Of a stretch of 64,000 nucleotides of DNA, positions 47,399-58,143 are shown in pieces. This DNA comes from Aphrocallistes beatrix (Eukaryota; Porifera; Hexactinellida; Sceptrulophora; Aphrocallistidae): contig OY725500.1 of NCBI GenBank assembly GCA_963281255.1, positions 2,108,001 to 2,172,000 of the forward strand. The letters are read 5' to 3'. Each line of letters opens with the position of its first letter. The first letter of the stretch is position 1. The position numbers were made by a program, and so were the translations under genes. The notes beneath the pieces are model-generated. The model was given only the letters and a program-made list of their open reading frames with translations. It searched no databases and had not been told where the DNA came from.

Positions 47399-48313
47399 TT
47401 AAGGTTGGTGTTTCCTTCCAAAACTAACCCAAAAAGTTTTCATTATTTTCTCCTGATATTTTTTGTGGAAACTGTGTCTCGAAGTTATTTGCAAAAATAC
47501 ACTTTTCGGGAGCTCAAGAAGATTTTTTCCTAAATCACCTAATTTATAGAGAACATTCAAGGAAACTTCAATGCCTTATGCCTCTTTTACTCAATTATTC
47601 TTGCACGAAATGGTTAAATTAAGAAAATAATAAGAATCGAATTTTCAATTTTAACCCAAATAATTTTTTCTTTCAAATTTCGTTGCTACAATATTTAGAG
47701 GCATATTTTCGTAAGGAAAAATATTTCAACTATTTTCTAAAGTAGAATATCAGACATCTGTCTCTATCATTTTGTTCTACGTGACGAGATCTTTCTAAAA
47801 CCATCGAGTTTTTTACTCTACGATCTTTGTAACTAGAGGTTCCTCCTTTGTAAAATTGATTTTTTTAAGTGCTAAAAACAGACTACTAAGCAATTTTCTT
47901 CGGAAAGGCTTGATTTCCATTAGTTTAACTGTATTCTGATAATAAATAACATCCAAACATCCTAAATCAACAACTCATAGTAGTACTTAACTTCAAAATA
48001 TGGCATATCAAATATTTTCACATCATGACACCTTCAAGTGTGAAAAGTTGTCCGTTATGACTAGGGACCCAAAATGACCATGTCCGATAGTATCCGCCGA
48101 AATCACATATCTATAACTTTATTTGACTATGCCAGGTCGTTATTTTAATACCGAATTCGTGCTCAGCACTAAATTTCCAGAAATTTGATATATATATTGA
48201 CCATATTTGGAGACATTTTTGGTTGCCTATTCCTAACAACGGTCTGGAATGTTAAAAAATTCCTGGCCGTTGCTAAGCACGGTCAAACAAAATTTTACAA
48301 ATATGGTCAATAT
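47399..48313 (-). mobile_element. Family B element, right end missing, inside F
   Basis: TTAA-GGTTGGTGTTTCCTTCC at 47399, then B order through AATATGGCATATCAAA and the CAACGGTCTGGAATG hairpin region, to TATGGTCAATA at 48313. There the pogo-like sequence begins and B does not resume. Confidence 0.75.
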
Positions 48314-48314
48314 A

Positions 48315-48520
48315 CAGTCGACTCCGCTTAATAGGGTCACTGTTTAATCGGGTCAACCGCTTAATCGGGCCACTTTTGGAAAGACCGGAATAGCTCTCAC
48401 ACATAGAAGCTAATACAAAATATTTTCAGTTAATAAGGTTCTCCGCTTAATCGGGTCAAAATATCCTCTGACCGATGTGACCCTATTAATTAACCCACCG
48501 GGCCCAGTCCCCCTGGTCCA
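48315..48520. mobile_element. Pogo-like element end (one terminus only)
   Basis: TA then CAGTCGACTCCGCTTAATAG, with CCGCTTAATCGGGTCA repeated at about 48360 and 48440. No inverted right end was found, so it is truncated. Confidence 0.5.
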
Positions 48521-49189
48521 CTGCCTTCTTGAATGAGTGTCCTGTCCCGTTCCAACTGTTTTTCTTCATATTCTCAGAATCATCAATTTGTTAAAATATA
48601 TAATCTCGTCTGATTACTGGAACAGGTTCACAATATTACACGATCTGGGAATAGTTACTCTATCTGGAAAGAGAACAATGGATATCTTGAAAATAGATAA
48701 CAAAGCAGCTAATAATAATTCAAAAGATATAATTATAAGTCAAAAAGGTGTAGAGACTGATTTGTAGTGGGCTAGGGTAGAATATTTATGAAATAAATCA
48801 TCAAATATTAATCAAAAGATTGATTGAAAGTTTGTAAAATGCATCTAAAGAATTGGCGTTTACTGATAATTCCCATCCACTACTTCATCTGTAGTCCAAA
48901 ATTTTGAAGTTGATACCAGGCCTTATATTGAGTAGGCTATGATTGATACAATTTTGCAGATAACTCTGCGATTCAAATCTGCAAAGAAAAAATTTGAAAA
49001 AATCGGTGAACAAATCAAAAGTTAGCAGTTATAGGAAAGGTCACCATTATCACACTATTGTTAACTAATATGATGGCCTTCCATTAATCCATGGTCCAGC
49101 CAAATTTAGTTAGTGGATTGGCTTTATATAATGTCGGTCATTATTGAAATTATATATATTCTATTATGTGTAAATTATTCATATAAGTA

Positions 49190-49360
49190 TTATTTTCTTG
49201 CATGATTGCACATTTAAAAATAAACAAACGCGCTTCGTTTGATTGCCCGGCGCAGCTGGCGGACACTTTGTGTCCGCCAGAGGTGCTTAGGCTCTAAATG
49301 CTTCTGTCATGCAGTTATAATAGATATCACTCAAAAATCACCAAATTTGTCACATTGAAA
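49190..49360. repeat. Family J fragment
   Basis: AAACGCGCTTCGTTTG, then GGCGGACACTTTGTGTCCGCC (hairpin core 49261-49275) and AGATATCACTCAAAAATCACC, the J order inverted relative to 14100-14655. Confidence 0.65.
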
Positions 49361-50084
49361 TTCTAAAAATCAAAATTATTGTTTAGAACCCCTTTAGTTA
49401 TCCTAAAATGGTTTAAAAGGACTTTTGGCAAATTTTTGATAAAAAACAAAATGCCCATAGGAAAGGCCAACCTTAACTTCAAAATATGGAATATCAAAAT
49501 TTTTCACCATCAAGTGTGAAAAACTGGTCATTGATGACTGGCCACCCAAAAATAACTACATTCGATAGTATCCGCCAGAACCCAGATCAATAACTTCTTT
49601 GAACCATGTTAGATCATCATTTTAATGCTAAATTCGTGCTCATGACTAAATTTCCTGCAATTTGATATATATATTGGCCATATTTGGAGATTCTTTTGGA
49701 TGTCCGTGCATAGCAACGGCCAATAATTTTTTCCACATTCCTGGCCGTTGCTAGTAACCCGCAGCCAAGGAATTTCTCCAAATGTGTCCAATATATATAT
49801 CAAATTGCTGGAAATTTAGTGCTGAGGACGAATTTAGCATTAAAATGATGATCTGACATGATTCAAAGAAGTTATGGATATGAGACATTTCGGTTCAAAA
49901 ATGTGTCCTTTTTTGGGCGACACCAGGTGTTACAAGTGGCTGTAAGTGGCGAAATATTAACATTGAAATTCTGAAAATCGAAATTTAAGTTTAGAACCCC
50001 TTTAGGGATCCAAAAATGATTAAAAAGTACTTTTGGCAAATTTTTGATAAAAAACATAATGCCCATAGGAAAGGCCAACCTTAA
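49361..50084 (-). mobile_element. Two stacked family B pieces
   Basis: A B end (49361-49474, ending ATAGGAAAGGCCAACC-TTAA) abuts a second B copy at its internal TTAA (TTAA-CTTCAAAATATGG), which runs to its own end GGAAAGGCCAACC-TTAA at 50081-50084. The first piece therefore inserted into the second at TTAA and then lost its other part. The inner hairpin GCAACGGCCAATAA lies near 49713-49755. Confidence 0.75.
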
Positions 50085-51095
50085 TATTGACATCGGTTAA
50101 CCGGTTAACCGCCCTAGAGGAAACCAAAATAACCGAGCCCTAAAATCGGTTAACCAACCCCAGCCCTGTACTAGGATGAAAATTGTGGATGTAAATTTTT
50201 TGGCAATGTCATCATGATGACGTCAGCATAATTAATTAGCATAGTTTTATATAGTCATCTACTTTGAACACTTTCTACAACATATGTTTATTTCTATTTC
50301 CTATCGTTTTAACTCTGTCATTTATAATTATTGCTGTGTCATCATGTTGACCTCAGCATGATTAATTAACATAATTTTGTCATCTATATTGAACAATTGT
50401 TTATTTCAAACTATTAAAATTTGAGCTCTAAATAGGCATTTATCATTGAAATTAGGCGATGATGACACGACAAAATTTTATCGCCAATTGCTCAGAGGTC
50501 CTATGTCCGATGGATCTAGGAATTAAATTGGTTTTATAGGTCCTCATATTTCACCAGTGTTACCAATCTCAAGTTTCTAGCTCTTCTAGTGTTTGTGCAA
50601 TAAGCAAAATAATGAAATCACAAAATGCTACGTAATGATGATGATTTAGCACATATCGAAAATCGAATGAGGAGGTGCACATCTACATATATGTCCGCAG
50701 CTTCACAAAATATTTCAGGACGATATATTTTAAACTCTGCTCTATGCACCACTTACACTTGAGTCTCACATGCCCCAAATCAGCTTTCTGAATTTCGCAT
50801 TGAGTTGTGACGCTTTCTAACTTTAACATACAAATAAACAAGTTTCGATTGGATTGAGATTGAAAAGGTTGGATGAAGCTACTGCATAGTTTGTATACAT
50901 ATTAATGACTACATACGTACTATTGACGAAATGGTCACAAATGCTGCTAAATGATGGTTTAGTATATTTTAAATCCCGAAATCTTTTGTGCACATTTCTA
51001 TATTACTGCCTCTTCTTGTAAAAATATCTCAGTTTATTTTTTAAACTCCTACTTTTAGCGAACATATTAATATGAATCTGTGCTTTATAAATATA
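50085..51095. other. Unassigned DNA with a diverged direct repeat
   Basis: GGTTAACCGGTTAACCG at 50096-50112 and CAACCCCAGCCCTG near 50170 look like a hAT terminus without its partner. A roughly 85-base segment (GTCATCATGATGACGTCAGC ... TTTATTTC) at 50207-50295 recurs at 50337-50415 with differences. No gene. Confidence 0.45.
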
Positions 51096-51504
51096 TACCG
51101 TATTGCTTCGAATAAGCGCCCGGGCGCTTATTTATTTCGTGCACCCTTTAGACCCGGCGCTTATTCAAACCGGCGCTTATTCAAGCCCCGGCGCTTATTT
51201 TTTTCATTCGCTATTTTCACCCGGCGCTCTTTTTTTTGTTTACTACATTGACTGGCACTTTTATTTTTGCCACAACTGAGAATGTTAGTTCTATTAAAAA
51301 AGGATAATGTAATGTTTCAAAAAGCACTTCTATCTATGCCACTACTGAGAATACTAGTTTGATATGATTTTCAGAGAACTAAAATGCCCCGGCGTCCGAT
51401 GCTTATTCGAACCCCGGCGCTTATTCAAGCCCCGGCGCTTATTTATTTCGCTCACCCTTACCCGGCGCTTATTCAAACCGGCCCTTATTCAGGGAAATAC
51501 GGTA
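51096..51504. mobile_element. Family D element, TA-flanked, with GCGCTTATT repeats
   Basis: TACCGTATTGCTTCGAATAA at 51096 and CAGGGAAATACGGTA at the right end share the inverted core TACCGTATT. About seven copies of a GGCGCTTATTCAA-like unit lie inside, on both sides. TA borders suggest a mariner-type element. A second copy lies inverted at 54777-55106. Confidence 0.8.
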
Positions 51505-51583
51505 TTATTATTTCATTCCAAAGGTACCTTTCTTCATTATAGCGATATCAAAATATTTCTAGCATATATATTATATAGAGCAT

Positions 51584-52755
51584 TAGGGTCGGACGATCAT
51601 TGATCGTTCGATCACGATTGCTTTCCATTTTTTTTGACGATCAAATGAGGATCGGTGATCCTTTTTTTCCTGAATGATCGGATAGAGGATCTTTTTTAGC
51701 TCGATCATTTTAGGATATTTTATTTATCTTCTCTACTGGCCATCTTTACCTTATTCTCGTTTTCTCTGCTTTAAACAATTTGAGTCTTCTAATAGTACTA
51801 ATATACTACTATGTAACCTGATAACTGAGCTTGGTGGGTTTTCGAATTTCGGTTCATACAAAAATGATGTGTCAAGTAGTGCTGCTAACTGAATTTGAAA
51901 TCTATCAATTTCAGTTTAAGTTTCTGTTTCACCTTCACTATCACTTTTAGCAGAAGACCAGGGTCACCTTGGGCGACTTGCCCACAATTCTTCATAAAAT
52001 ATCTAAAATTTTGTTATAAAAGAATACCATTGCCGGCATCAATTTTTATGAGCAGTCAGTGTCTTACGAGGGATTTGTCTGAAAGTGGGTGTCCCATGTA
52101 GGTAGAGATATACACTGTACAATTAGATAAAATGGGAGGTAGTATGTGTCCAGACAGCTAGAACACCACCGGTGGTGCCGGCGCTGAATACATACTATCA
52201 TTCTAAATCAGCACTATAATCATAATTTGTTAGATTTGATGTAGTAGTTGTAACAGCATATTAACTATTTAGCATGGCAATTACTAGGACAATCCTACTA
52301 CTCATATTCTTTGTGAGTTATATATTTTCAGTTTCAGCAGACAATAATAATACATTTAAGTTTCATTTCAGTTCGAAAAAAGGATAAAAACTTTCTGTTG
52401 GATTTCAGTTTCAGTTAGCAGACTAGCCGAATGCTGGTCTGACCATCATTTTCACTCCAATTCAACATGATATGTTTGCTTTGGTTCGTTTAATCCAATA
52501 CATAATTCCTTCATACAATAAATAAACCCTGGACAAAATTATATTTACTAATTTTAAAATTCGATCTTTTTTATTATGTAGACTAGTCATGGCCAGCATT
52601 TGAGTCTTTGTTAAGTTGGGATCGATGGTCAAGTAACAAAAAGAGAAAATAATAATCCGAAAAGTAATGGAGATCGAGATCAGGACCGCGATCATTTTGG
52701 AAATTTTGATCTTGATCGGGATCGCGATCTTCTATCGACTAATACCCTAATTATA
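51584..52755. repeat. GATC-rich inverted-end region upstream of heme lyase
   Basis: ATTAGGGTCGGACGATCATT at 51584 and GACTAATACCCTAAT at about 52737-52751 form weak inverted ends. GATC occurs many times in the outer 150 bases at both sides (51590-51710, 52560-52735). Inside, GTGCTGCTAACTGAA (51879) and TTCAGTTAGCAGAC (52410) form another inverted pair bordering a TTTCAGTTT-rich segment. Probably one or two nested non-autonomous elements; no target duplication was found. Confidence 0.45.
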
Positions 52756-52832
52756 TATGAAATGTTTTTATTTTGTTATCTATTCCTAATATAGTGCCAG
52801 ATTAAATACAAATTATTTATTACTTGTTGGAA

Positions 52833-53525
52833 ATGGGTTTAAAAGCATCATCGAATAATCAACCGTTTATAGATTCAAACTCACAAGCAAACTTCAATTG
52901 TAATGAAGAGAACAAAGCAAATACTAAAGTAGTTAATTGTCAGGGTCCATCTTGTCCTGCTAACCATATGCTTAACTCTGATCAAAATAACGTGAAAGAT
53001 AAACCTTTCCATTTAGATACAAATCGTGAAATATCCAGCATTCCAAAATTTGGTCCACAAAGTGACTTCTGGCAATACCCTTCAGAGCAAATGTTCTTCA
53101 ATGCAATGTTACGTAAAGGATGGCATTGGACAGAAGACAATTTGCAATCTGGTGACATGAAACATATAGTTAACATCCACAATCGTAACAATGAAAACGT
53201 ATGGAAAGAAATTCTAAAATGGGAATCTCTTCATTTTTCAAAATGTTGTAATCCTAAACTTGTTTCCTTTCATGGTTGCGCAAACAATTATAGCCCTCGT
53301 GCACGATTTCGCTCTTGGCTTGGTTACGAATTACCGTTTGATAGACATGACTGGATTATATCAAGAAAAGACAAGAGAATTAGATATATCATTGATTATT
53401 ATGGGTGTGAATCGATTGAAAACCAAGAACTTCCTCTCATATTTGTAGATGTCCGCCCAGCACTTGATTCCATTGGTGCAATTTGGGATAGAGCACGCGT
53501 AGCTGCATGGAGATGGGCATCTTGA
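52833..53525 (+). CDS. HCCS: Holocytochrome c synthase (cytochrome c heme lyase)
   Basis: This enzyme of the mitochondrial intermembrane space attaches heme covalently to apocytochrome c (and c1). The ATG at 52833 gives 230 residues beginning MGLKASSN, like animal homologues that begin MGL; an upstream in-frame TTG is not needed. Visible features are a Cys-Pro heme-binding motif (C41-P42 in SCPANH), FWQYPSEQMFFNAMLRKGW (about 79-97), the heme-ligand histidine region NIHNRNNENVWKEILKWE (H116), SFHGCANNYSPRARFRSWLG, PFDRHDWI, RYIIDYY and a C-terminal VDVRPALDS. It is a little shorter than human HCCS (268), mainly in the variable N-terminal part. It is intronless, with no stops. A retrocopy is possible but the conserved residues are kept. 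Confidence 0.95.
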   Translation: MGLKASSNNQPFIDSNSQANFNCNEENKANTKVVNCQGPSCPANHMLNSDQNNVKDKPFHLDTNREISSIPKFGPQSDFWQYPSEQMFFNAMLRKGWHWTEDNLQSGDMKHIVNIHNRNNENVWKEILKWESLHFSKCCNPKLVSFHGCANNYSPRARFRSWLGYELPFDRHDWIISRKDKRIRYIIDYYGCESIENQELPLIFVDVRPALDSIGAIWDRARVAAWRWAS

Positions 53526-54735
53526 TTCAATTTTTTATTTATTGGAGTTGTTTCCATTGATTTATCGCATTATAGAACAATTCATATCAATGAAATATAT
53601 ATAATTACCATAAACACGATTATAGTGTCACATCTTGCAAGATGTGCAATATAACCTGGTCTGGTAAAAAACTATGTTGATCGATATCATAGATTCAATA
53701 ATGTTGCTCCAGTTTATAATCTAGGAAGGGACGAAGTCAAATTAGGGATGAAGCGTGTGGAGCAAGTGACTAATATAATAAGTTTGGGAATCTAAGTTAT
53801 TTTGCCTTAATTAACAAGCTATTACTACAGATACTGGTATTGCGGTAGTATCATAAATTCTATTGAAAATGTTTGGTACGATAATTTAACTAAATTTGTT
53901 TGATGCTAAACAGGACTTAAACTTATTTATATGTTGCTTTTGAAATTTCAAAAAAGACCTCGACTTCAAAGCCGCAAATGCTTTTGGGCAACAACTTGTA
54001 ACATAAGCTTTTTGGAAAAAGGAAGTACTAAACTATTGTGTGAGATAACTCAGTTGGTTTACATAGTGCAAAAGATTCAGGAGAACTAGTTAAACTGACA
54101 CAAAGCTTTGTGGTTGTCAAATTTTTGAAAAAAGCTCCAGTTGCAAGTTGTTGTCTCATGTGACGAACCACAAAGCCACTTTTAGGGAATATAGGGATTT
54201 TAGGTGGAATAATGGAAATTTTACATGTGCCTTCTATAAAACAAGGTTCTTAAGAAATGTTCAAAAACAATACATTTTAGTAATAAACTGCCCACATTTT
54301 ATGGATGTTTTAAATATCCAATCCCTCGACCAAGGATGAATATCGACAATTGATTCAAAAGTAGGAAATTGTGAAAAAGCAATACCAATTTGAAATGGGA
54401 AAAAATAATTTTGTATTCCATACCAAAAAAGCATCCCAGGTGCTATTCTTGTACTATTTCTCACCTAGAAACCCCACTAGGCCTTTTGGCGCTTTTAGGT
54501 GGAGAATTCGAATTTTTGCATGTGCTTTGTGCAAAACAAAGCTTTTTTTGATATTTTCAAAATTGAGCGAAAACTCTTTAGGAGAGGCCAGAAAACTCCC
54601 AAAATGGTTTGATTAATTTGATTTTAGAGCAAAGTAATGCTAACTGATCTGAAATTCAATTGTTCCTACCTAGAAAATTATTTAAATGCGTATTGAGTAC
54701 TTTTTTTCACAGAATGTTGCCCGCGAATAATCCTT
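53526..54735. other. Downstream of heme lyase, no gene recognised
   Basis: AT-rich with two loosely similar stretches (53930-54260 and 54440-54600) sharing TTTTAGGTGGA, CATGTGC and CACAAAGC pieces. Short frames at 54148-54339 and 54371-54616 lack known domains. Confidence 0.45.
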
Positions 54736-54739
54736 TTGT

Positions 54740-56788
54740 TTTAGGTTTGGCTTACAGCATATATTAAGAAGAAATATACCGTATTTCCCTGAATAAGCCT
54801 AAAGGGTGAGCGAAATAAATAAGCGCCGGGGCTTGAATAAGCGACGGGGCATTTTAGTTTTCTGAACATCATATCAAACTAGTATTCTCAGTAGTGGCAT
54901 AGATACAAGTGCTTTTTGAAACATTACATTATCCTTTTTTAATAGAACTAACATTCTCAGTTGTGGCAAAAATAAAAGTGCCAGTCAATGTAGTAAACAA
55001 AAAAAAGAGCGCCAGGTCAAAATAGCGAATGAAAAAAATAAGCGCCGGGTCTAAATGGTGAACGAAATAAATAAGCGCCCGGGCGCTTATTCGAAGCAAT
55101 ACGGTATATAAGATGCTAAGCGTGGGAACGTAGTTTAATTAAAAAATATTGAGGTTTGCCAAACCTTTTTTGGTTCGCATTTCTAGTTTATGAGTTACAG
55201 CGTCTCAAAGTCGTTTTTTTACGATTTTCGCTAGCACATCCGATCAATTGCTTGGAAAATTTATTCATATATAGTCTATCATATTTGCTATAGCATAGGA
55301 CCAAAAGAAAGTTAAAATGACCAGAATTGTTAATTTAAAAGGGGTTTAAATAACGGCAGAAAAAGCCCGTTTTCTTTAGAAATCAACAATAAATCAGAAA
55401 GATATCTAAAATTGAGTGGTCCCACGTTTATCGCACAATGATATTGAACAATTCTTGGAATTTTAAACCCTCTCAAACCAATTTAAACTTTTTTTATTTT
55501 AAAGACGGTCAATTTTGAAAATTTCAAGCCCCGAGATATAGGGATTTGAAGTTTTAGTGTTAAGAACGATGTAAATGAGCTATTATTGCTAATTAAAAGC
55601 ATTCATGGGCATTTAATCGCATTTATACTGATGAATCAGATATATTCCAACAAATTTTGGTGAAAATAACAAAAGTATACTCAAAATCCACAAATTTCCT
55701 TGAGGCCCCTAACCTCCGAATATTTTGAACCAATTGGGAAATTAATTCATACTCCTATCACTATAAAGTATAATTAATCCATCGGTTTAGAATGAATACA
55801 GAGCTTCTAAAAAGTATATTAGGAAGTTAGCGCGAGAGTCCACGACTTTTAGTTTTCAAATTAGGATTTTCGAAAAATGCTACGTCATCACGTAATAAAA
55901 ATTAAAACTTATCATTCCATAGGACATAGTACAGTTATTATCAATGAACCATATATATACTGTTCTAAAAAGTATATTATGAATTGAGAACTAAGAATTT
56001 GGGTATATATTTCCAGAGATAGGGAGGCATCTGTTTATGGACCATAAATTTTGACCGAATCTGAGAACTAAAAGGCCAGAACTTCCAAAAAAATAATGAA
56101 AAGTGCTCCAATTTTTCTGTACACATTGTTAGTGACAATTGCATTGCTTTTTTAGTTTAATAGCTACATTTGGGCACATATTCCATGACTAGATTCGCCA
56201 TTTTCTAATATAGTAAAAGTTCATGAAATTTGTATTACAATTAAATTAATGATAACTCGAGAATATTTATTTTTTGACAAAGAGATGTTTGAGGAACCTA
56301 TATATGATCATATAGTTTATCTTTTCATTTAAGATTATAATAGAGTATATAATTTCAATAGTTTTTAAGAATTGACATCGACCTCTTTCGGGACCATAGA
56401 GTTAATGTCCGAACTTTACCTATAATATACGATAACTTACGAACAAATGGTCGGATGTGAACAATTTAAAAAAAAAATGATCAGAATTCTATTCTATGTA
56501 GACACAATAGCTAATATCACAGCGGCCATTTCCTGAGAATTTTAGAAATGAAGTCCCTCATAGAGCTATTTTGATTGGATTTTATATGCCTTTTTTCTGA
56601 ATCTTTCTGTTTTATAATCTCTAAAGGGTCTAAAGCAATTTTGAGGTCTATATCTTTAAAAAAATATCAGATAGGTATGAAACTAATTGATGAATGAACC
56701 GGAAAAACACTAATCATTTTTCAATTTTTAGTAAAATTAAACTTTAGGAGATCAACTCCTAAAAATTAAAATAAATACCGCCCAACAA
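54740..56788 (-). mobile_element. Family A element, old copy without termini, holding a D element
   Basis: It starts at GGTTTGGCTTACAGC, a few bases inside the normal end, is interrupted at 54777-55106 by D, and runs colinearly to AATACCGCCCAACAAGTA at 56788. Many differences from subtype II copies indicate age. Confidence 0.75.
54777..55106. mobile_element. Family D element, second copy (330 bp)
   Basis: TACCGTATTTCCCTGAATAA at the left and GAAGCAATACGGTA at the right; TA is shared with the A target (AAATA-TA-AGATG). Inverted relative to 51096-51504, with part of the repeat array missing. Confidence 0.85.
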
Positions 56789-57425
56789 GTATATGTGTTA
56801 TGATGGGATAGCAAATTGGGAGATCATTCCTCATCTCATGACTTTGCAAATAATCTTTTTACTAACTGGTTTGTGATCTTGCTTCAAATATGATTTTAAA
56901 ATTACCTGAATAACTCATGAGGGTATTTTTATGACTCCTTCACCCCGATTTAAACCTGGGTACGTCTCTGGTTTTCGAGATATTAAATGATTCCAAACCG
57001 TTTTATATTATCATGAGTTTTTGAGATATCGCGTCATTTCCGTTTTTCGCCAGCACAAACTTAAAGTTAAGCACCCCATTTTCCATATCAAGTTTTGGAA
57101 TAACTATCTGAGGTCATTTGTAATCCCCAATTTTATTTATATATACATTACCCAGACAAAGTATTCGACCGCCACGAAAACCTCCATACAAATAGTATTA
57201 AAGTCGGTCTATTCATAAATAAATATGTACACAAATTATAATAAATAATCTCTTTTTGATTTAAATTCGTAAACTATACATTCTAATTAGTACTCATAAT
57301 TTAAAGCCAATCACTAACAATCACTAACTCCAAAGTTAAAGATACACTTGATACATGATGGTACTTGTCTTTAATCGTGGCCTTATTAGTGATCCTAAGT
57401 GGCGCAAAGTGTTATCATAACATTC
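56789..57425. other. Unassigned DNA
   Basis: TTTTTGAGATATCGCGTC and CGCCAGCACA at 57014-57055 look like a short decayed A piece. No gene. Confidence 0.4.
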
Positions 57426-57429
57426 TACA

Positions 57430-57690
57430 TAAATATTGTGTTGACAAGCGCGATTCGCTTGCTTGCGCTGAGCAGCTGGCAGACACAAATGTCTGCAAGA
57501 GGTGTCCTCTGGCCCCCGGCTCATATTAATGATTTATAAATAGAAAATATTTCTAAATCCTTGTTGGTTTGACTCACCTTTATAGACCGTATCACAACAA
57601 AAAATACAAAACCTTTCAATTTTCACTTTTAGATGCATAATGATGACGTCATTACAGAATGCTTTGGAATCATTTTTGGATAATAATTGT
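57430..57690. repeat. Family J fragment
   Basis: ACAAGCGCGATTCGCTTGC, then GCAGACACAAATGTCTGC (57479-57496) and ATAATGATGACGTCATTAC. The hairpin stem has changed on both arms and still pairs. Confidence 0.65.
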
Positions 57691-57824
57691 GTTATACACA
57701 GCGTACTTAGCTATTTGTTAGAAACCCTTAGGTTTAGATAATTAAGAACGTTCAACCTAGATAGGATAGTTAAGTAACGCGAATTCTATTATTGTTGCTC
57801 ACTCGTTTATTAGTGTTTACTGTA

Positions 57825-58093
57825 CAGTCGAAATCGGGTTATTTTGACACCGGTTTTTTTTGTCCCATTGGGTTATTTTGTCGTCAAGTCAGTGTAAAAA
57901 TTGTTTTATTCATAATTCAATTATAAAATAATCGGATTTTTTTGTCTTCGGGTTATTTTGTCTATCGGATTATTTTGTCTATTAGTTTATTTTGTCTATC
58001 GGGTTATTTTGTCTACCGGGTTATTTTGTCTATCGGATTATTTTGTCGTTTTGGCAGTGCAATCAAATGGACAAAATAACCCGATTTCGACTG
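57825..58093. mobile_element. TA-flanked mariner/pogo-type element with internal array (269 bp)
   Basis: The ends CAGTCGAAATCGGGTTATTT and the exact inverse are flanked by TA (57823-57824 and 58094-58095). Between 57950 and 58050 a 17-base unit TCGGGTTATTTTGTCTA occurs about six times; it is the inner part of the terminus. No coding. Confidence 0.88.
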
Positions 58094-58143
58094 TACTTAC
58101 AACATAATTCGCGTTAAATTCATCTCACAAGAAGGCAACACCC

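Larger units (their letters stand above)
46361..48941. mobile_element. Family F element (2.6 kb), related to E by its termini
   Basis: The left end CATAGCCTGCTCAATATAAG and the right end CTTATATTGAGTAGGCTATG are inverted with one mismatch, followed by GGCCTGGTATCAA and its inverse. The duplication is ATTGATG versus ATTGATA (46354-46360 and 48942-48948), 7 bp with one change. The first 8 bases match E, and the 7-bp duplication is shared. It contains a B fragment and a pogo-like end. No coding gene was recognised; frames at 46952-47188 and 47213-47533 have no known domain. Confidence 0.8.
44525..49050 (+). mobile_element. Family B element inflated by nested insertions
   Basis: The left end is TTAA-GGTTGGTATTGCC at 44525; the right end is decayed (ATAGGAAAGGTCACCATTAT near 49050). 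B sequence is present at 44525-45390, 46220-46360 and 48942-49050. Between lie a hAT element (45391-46219) and an F element (46361-48941), each with its own target duplication. Joined across the inserts, the B order is intact. Confidence 0.8.

Noticed and set aside
50085..50180. A complete hAT-type element ending CAACCCCAGCCCTG
   Set aside because: Only one terminus is visible and no target duplication could be found.
57700..58143. A left LTR for the Gypsy copy
   Set aside because: The stretch is mostly a TA-flanked miniature element, and no matching sequence was seen after the pol region.
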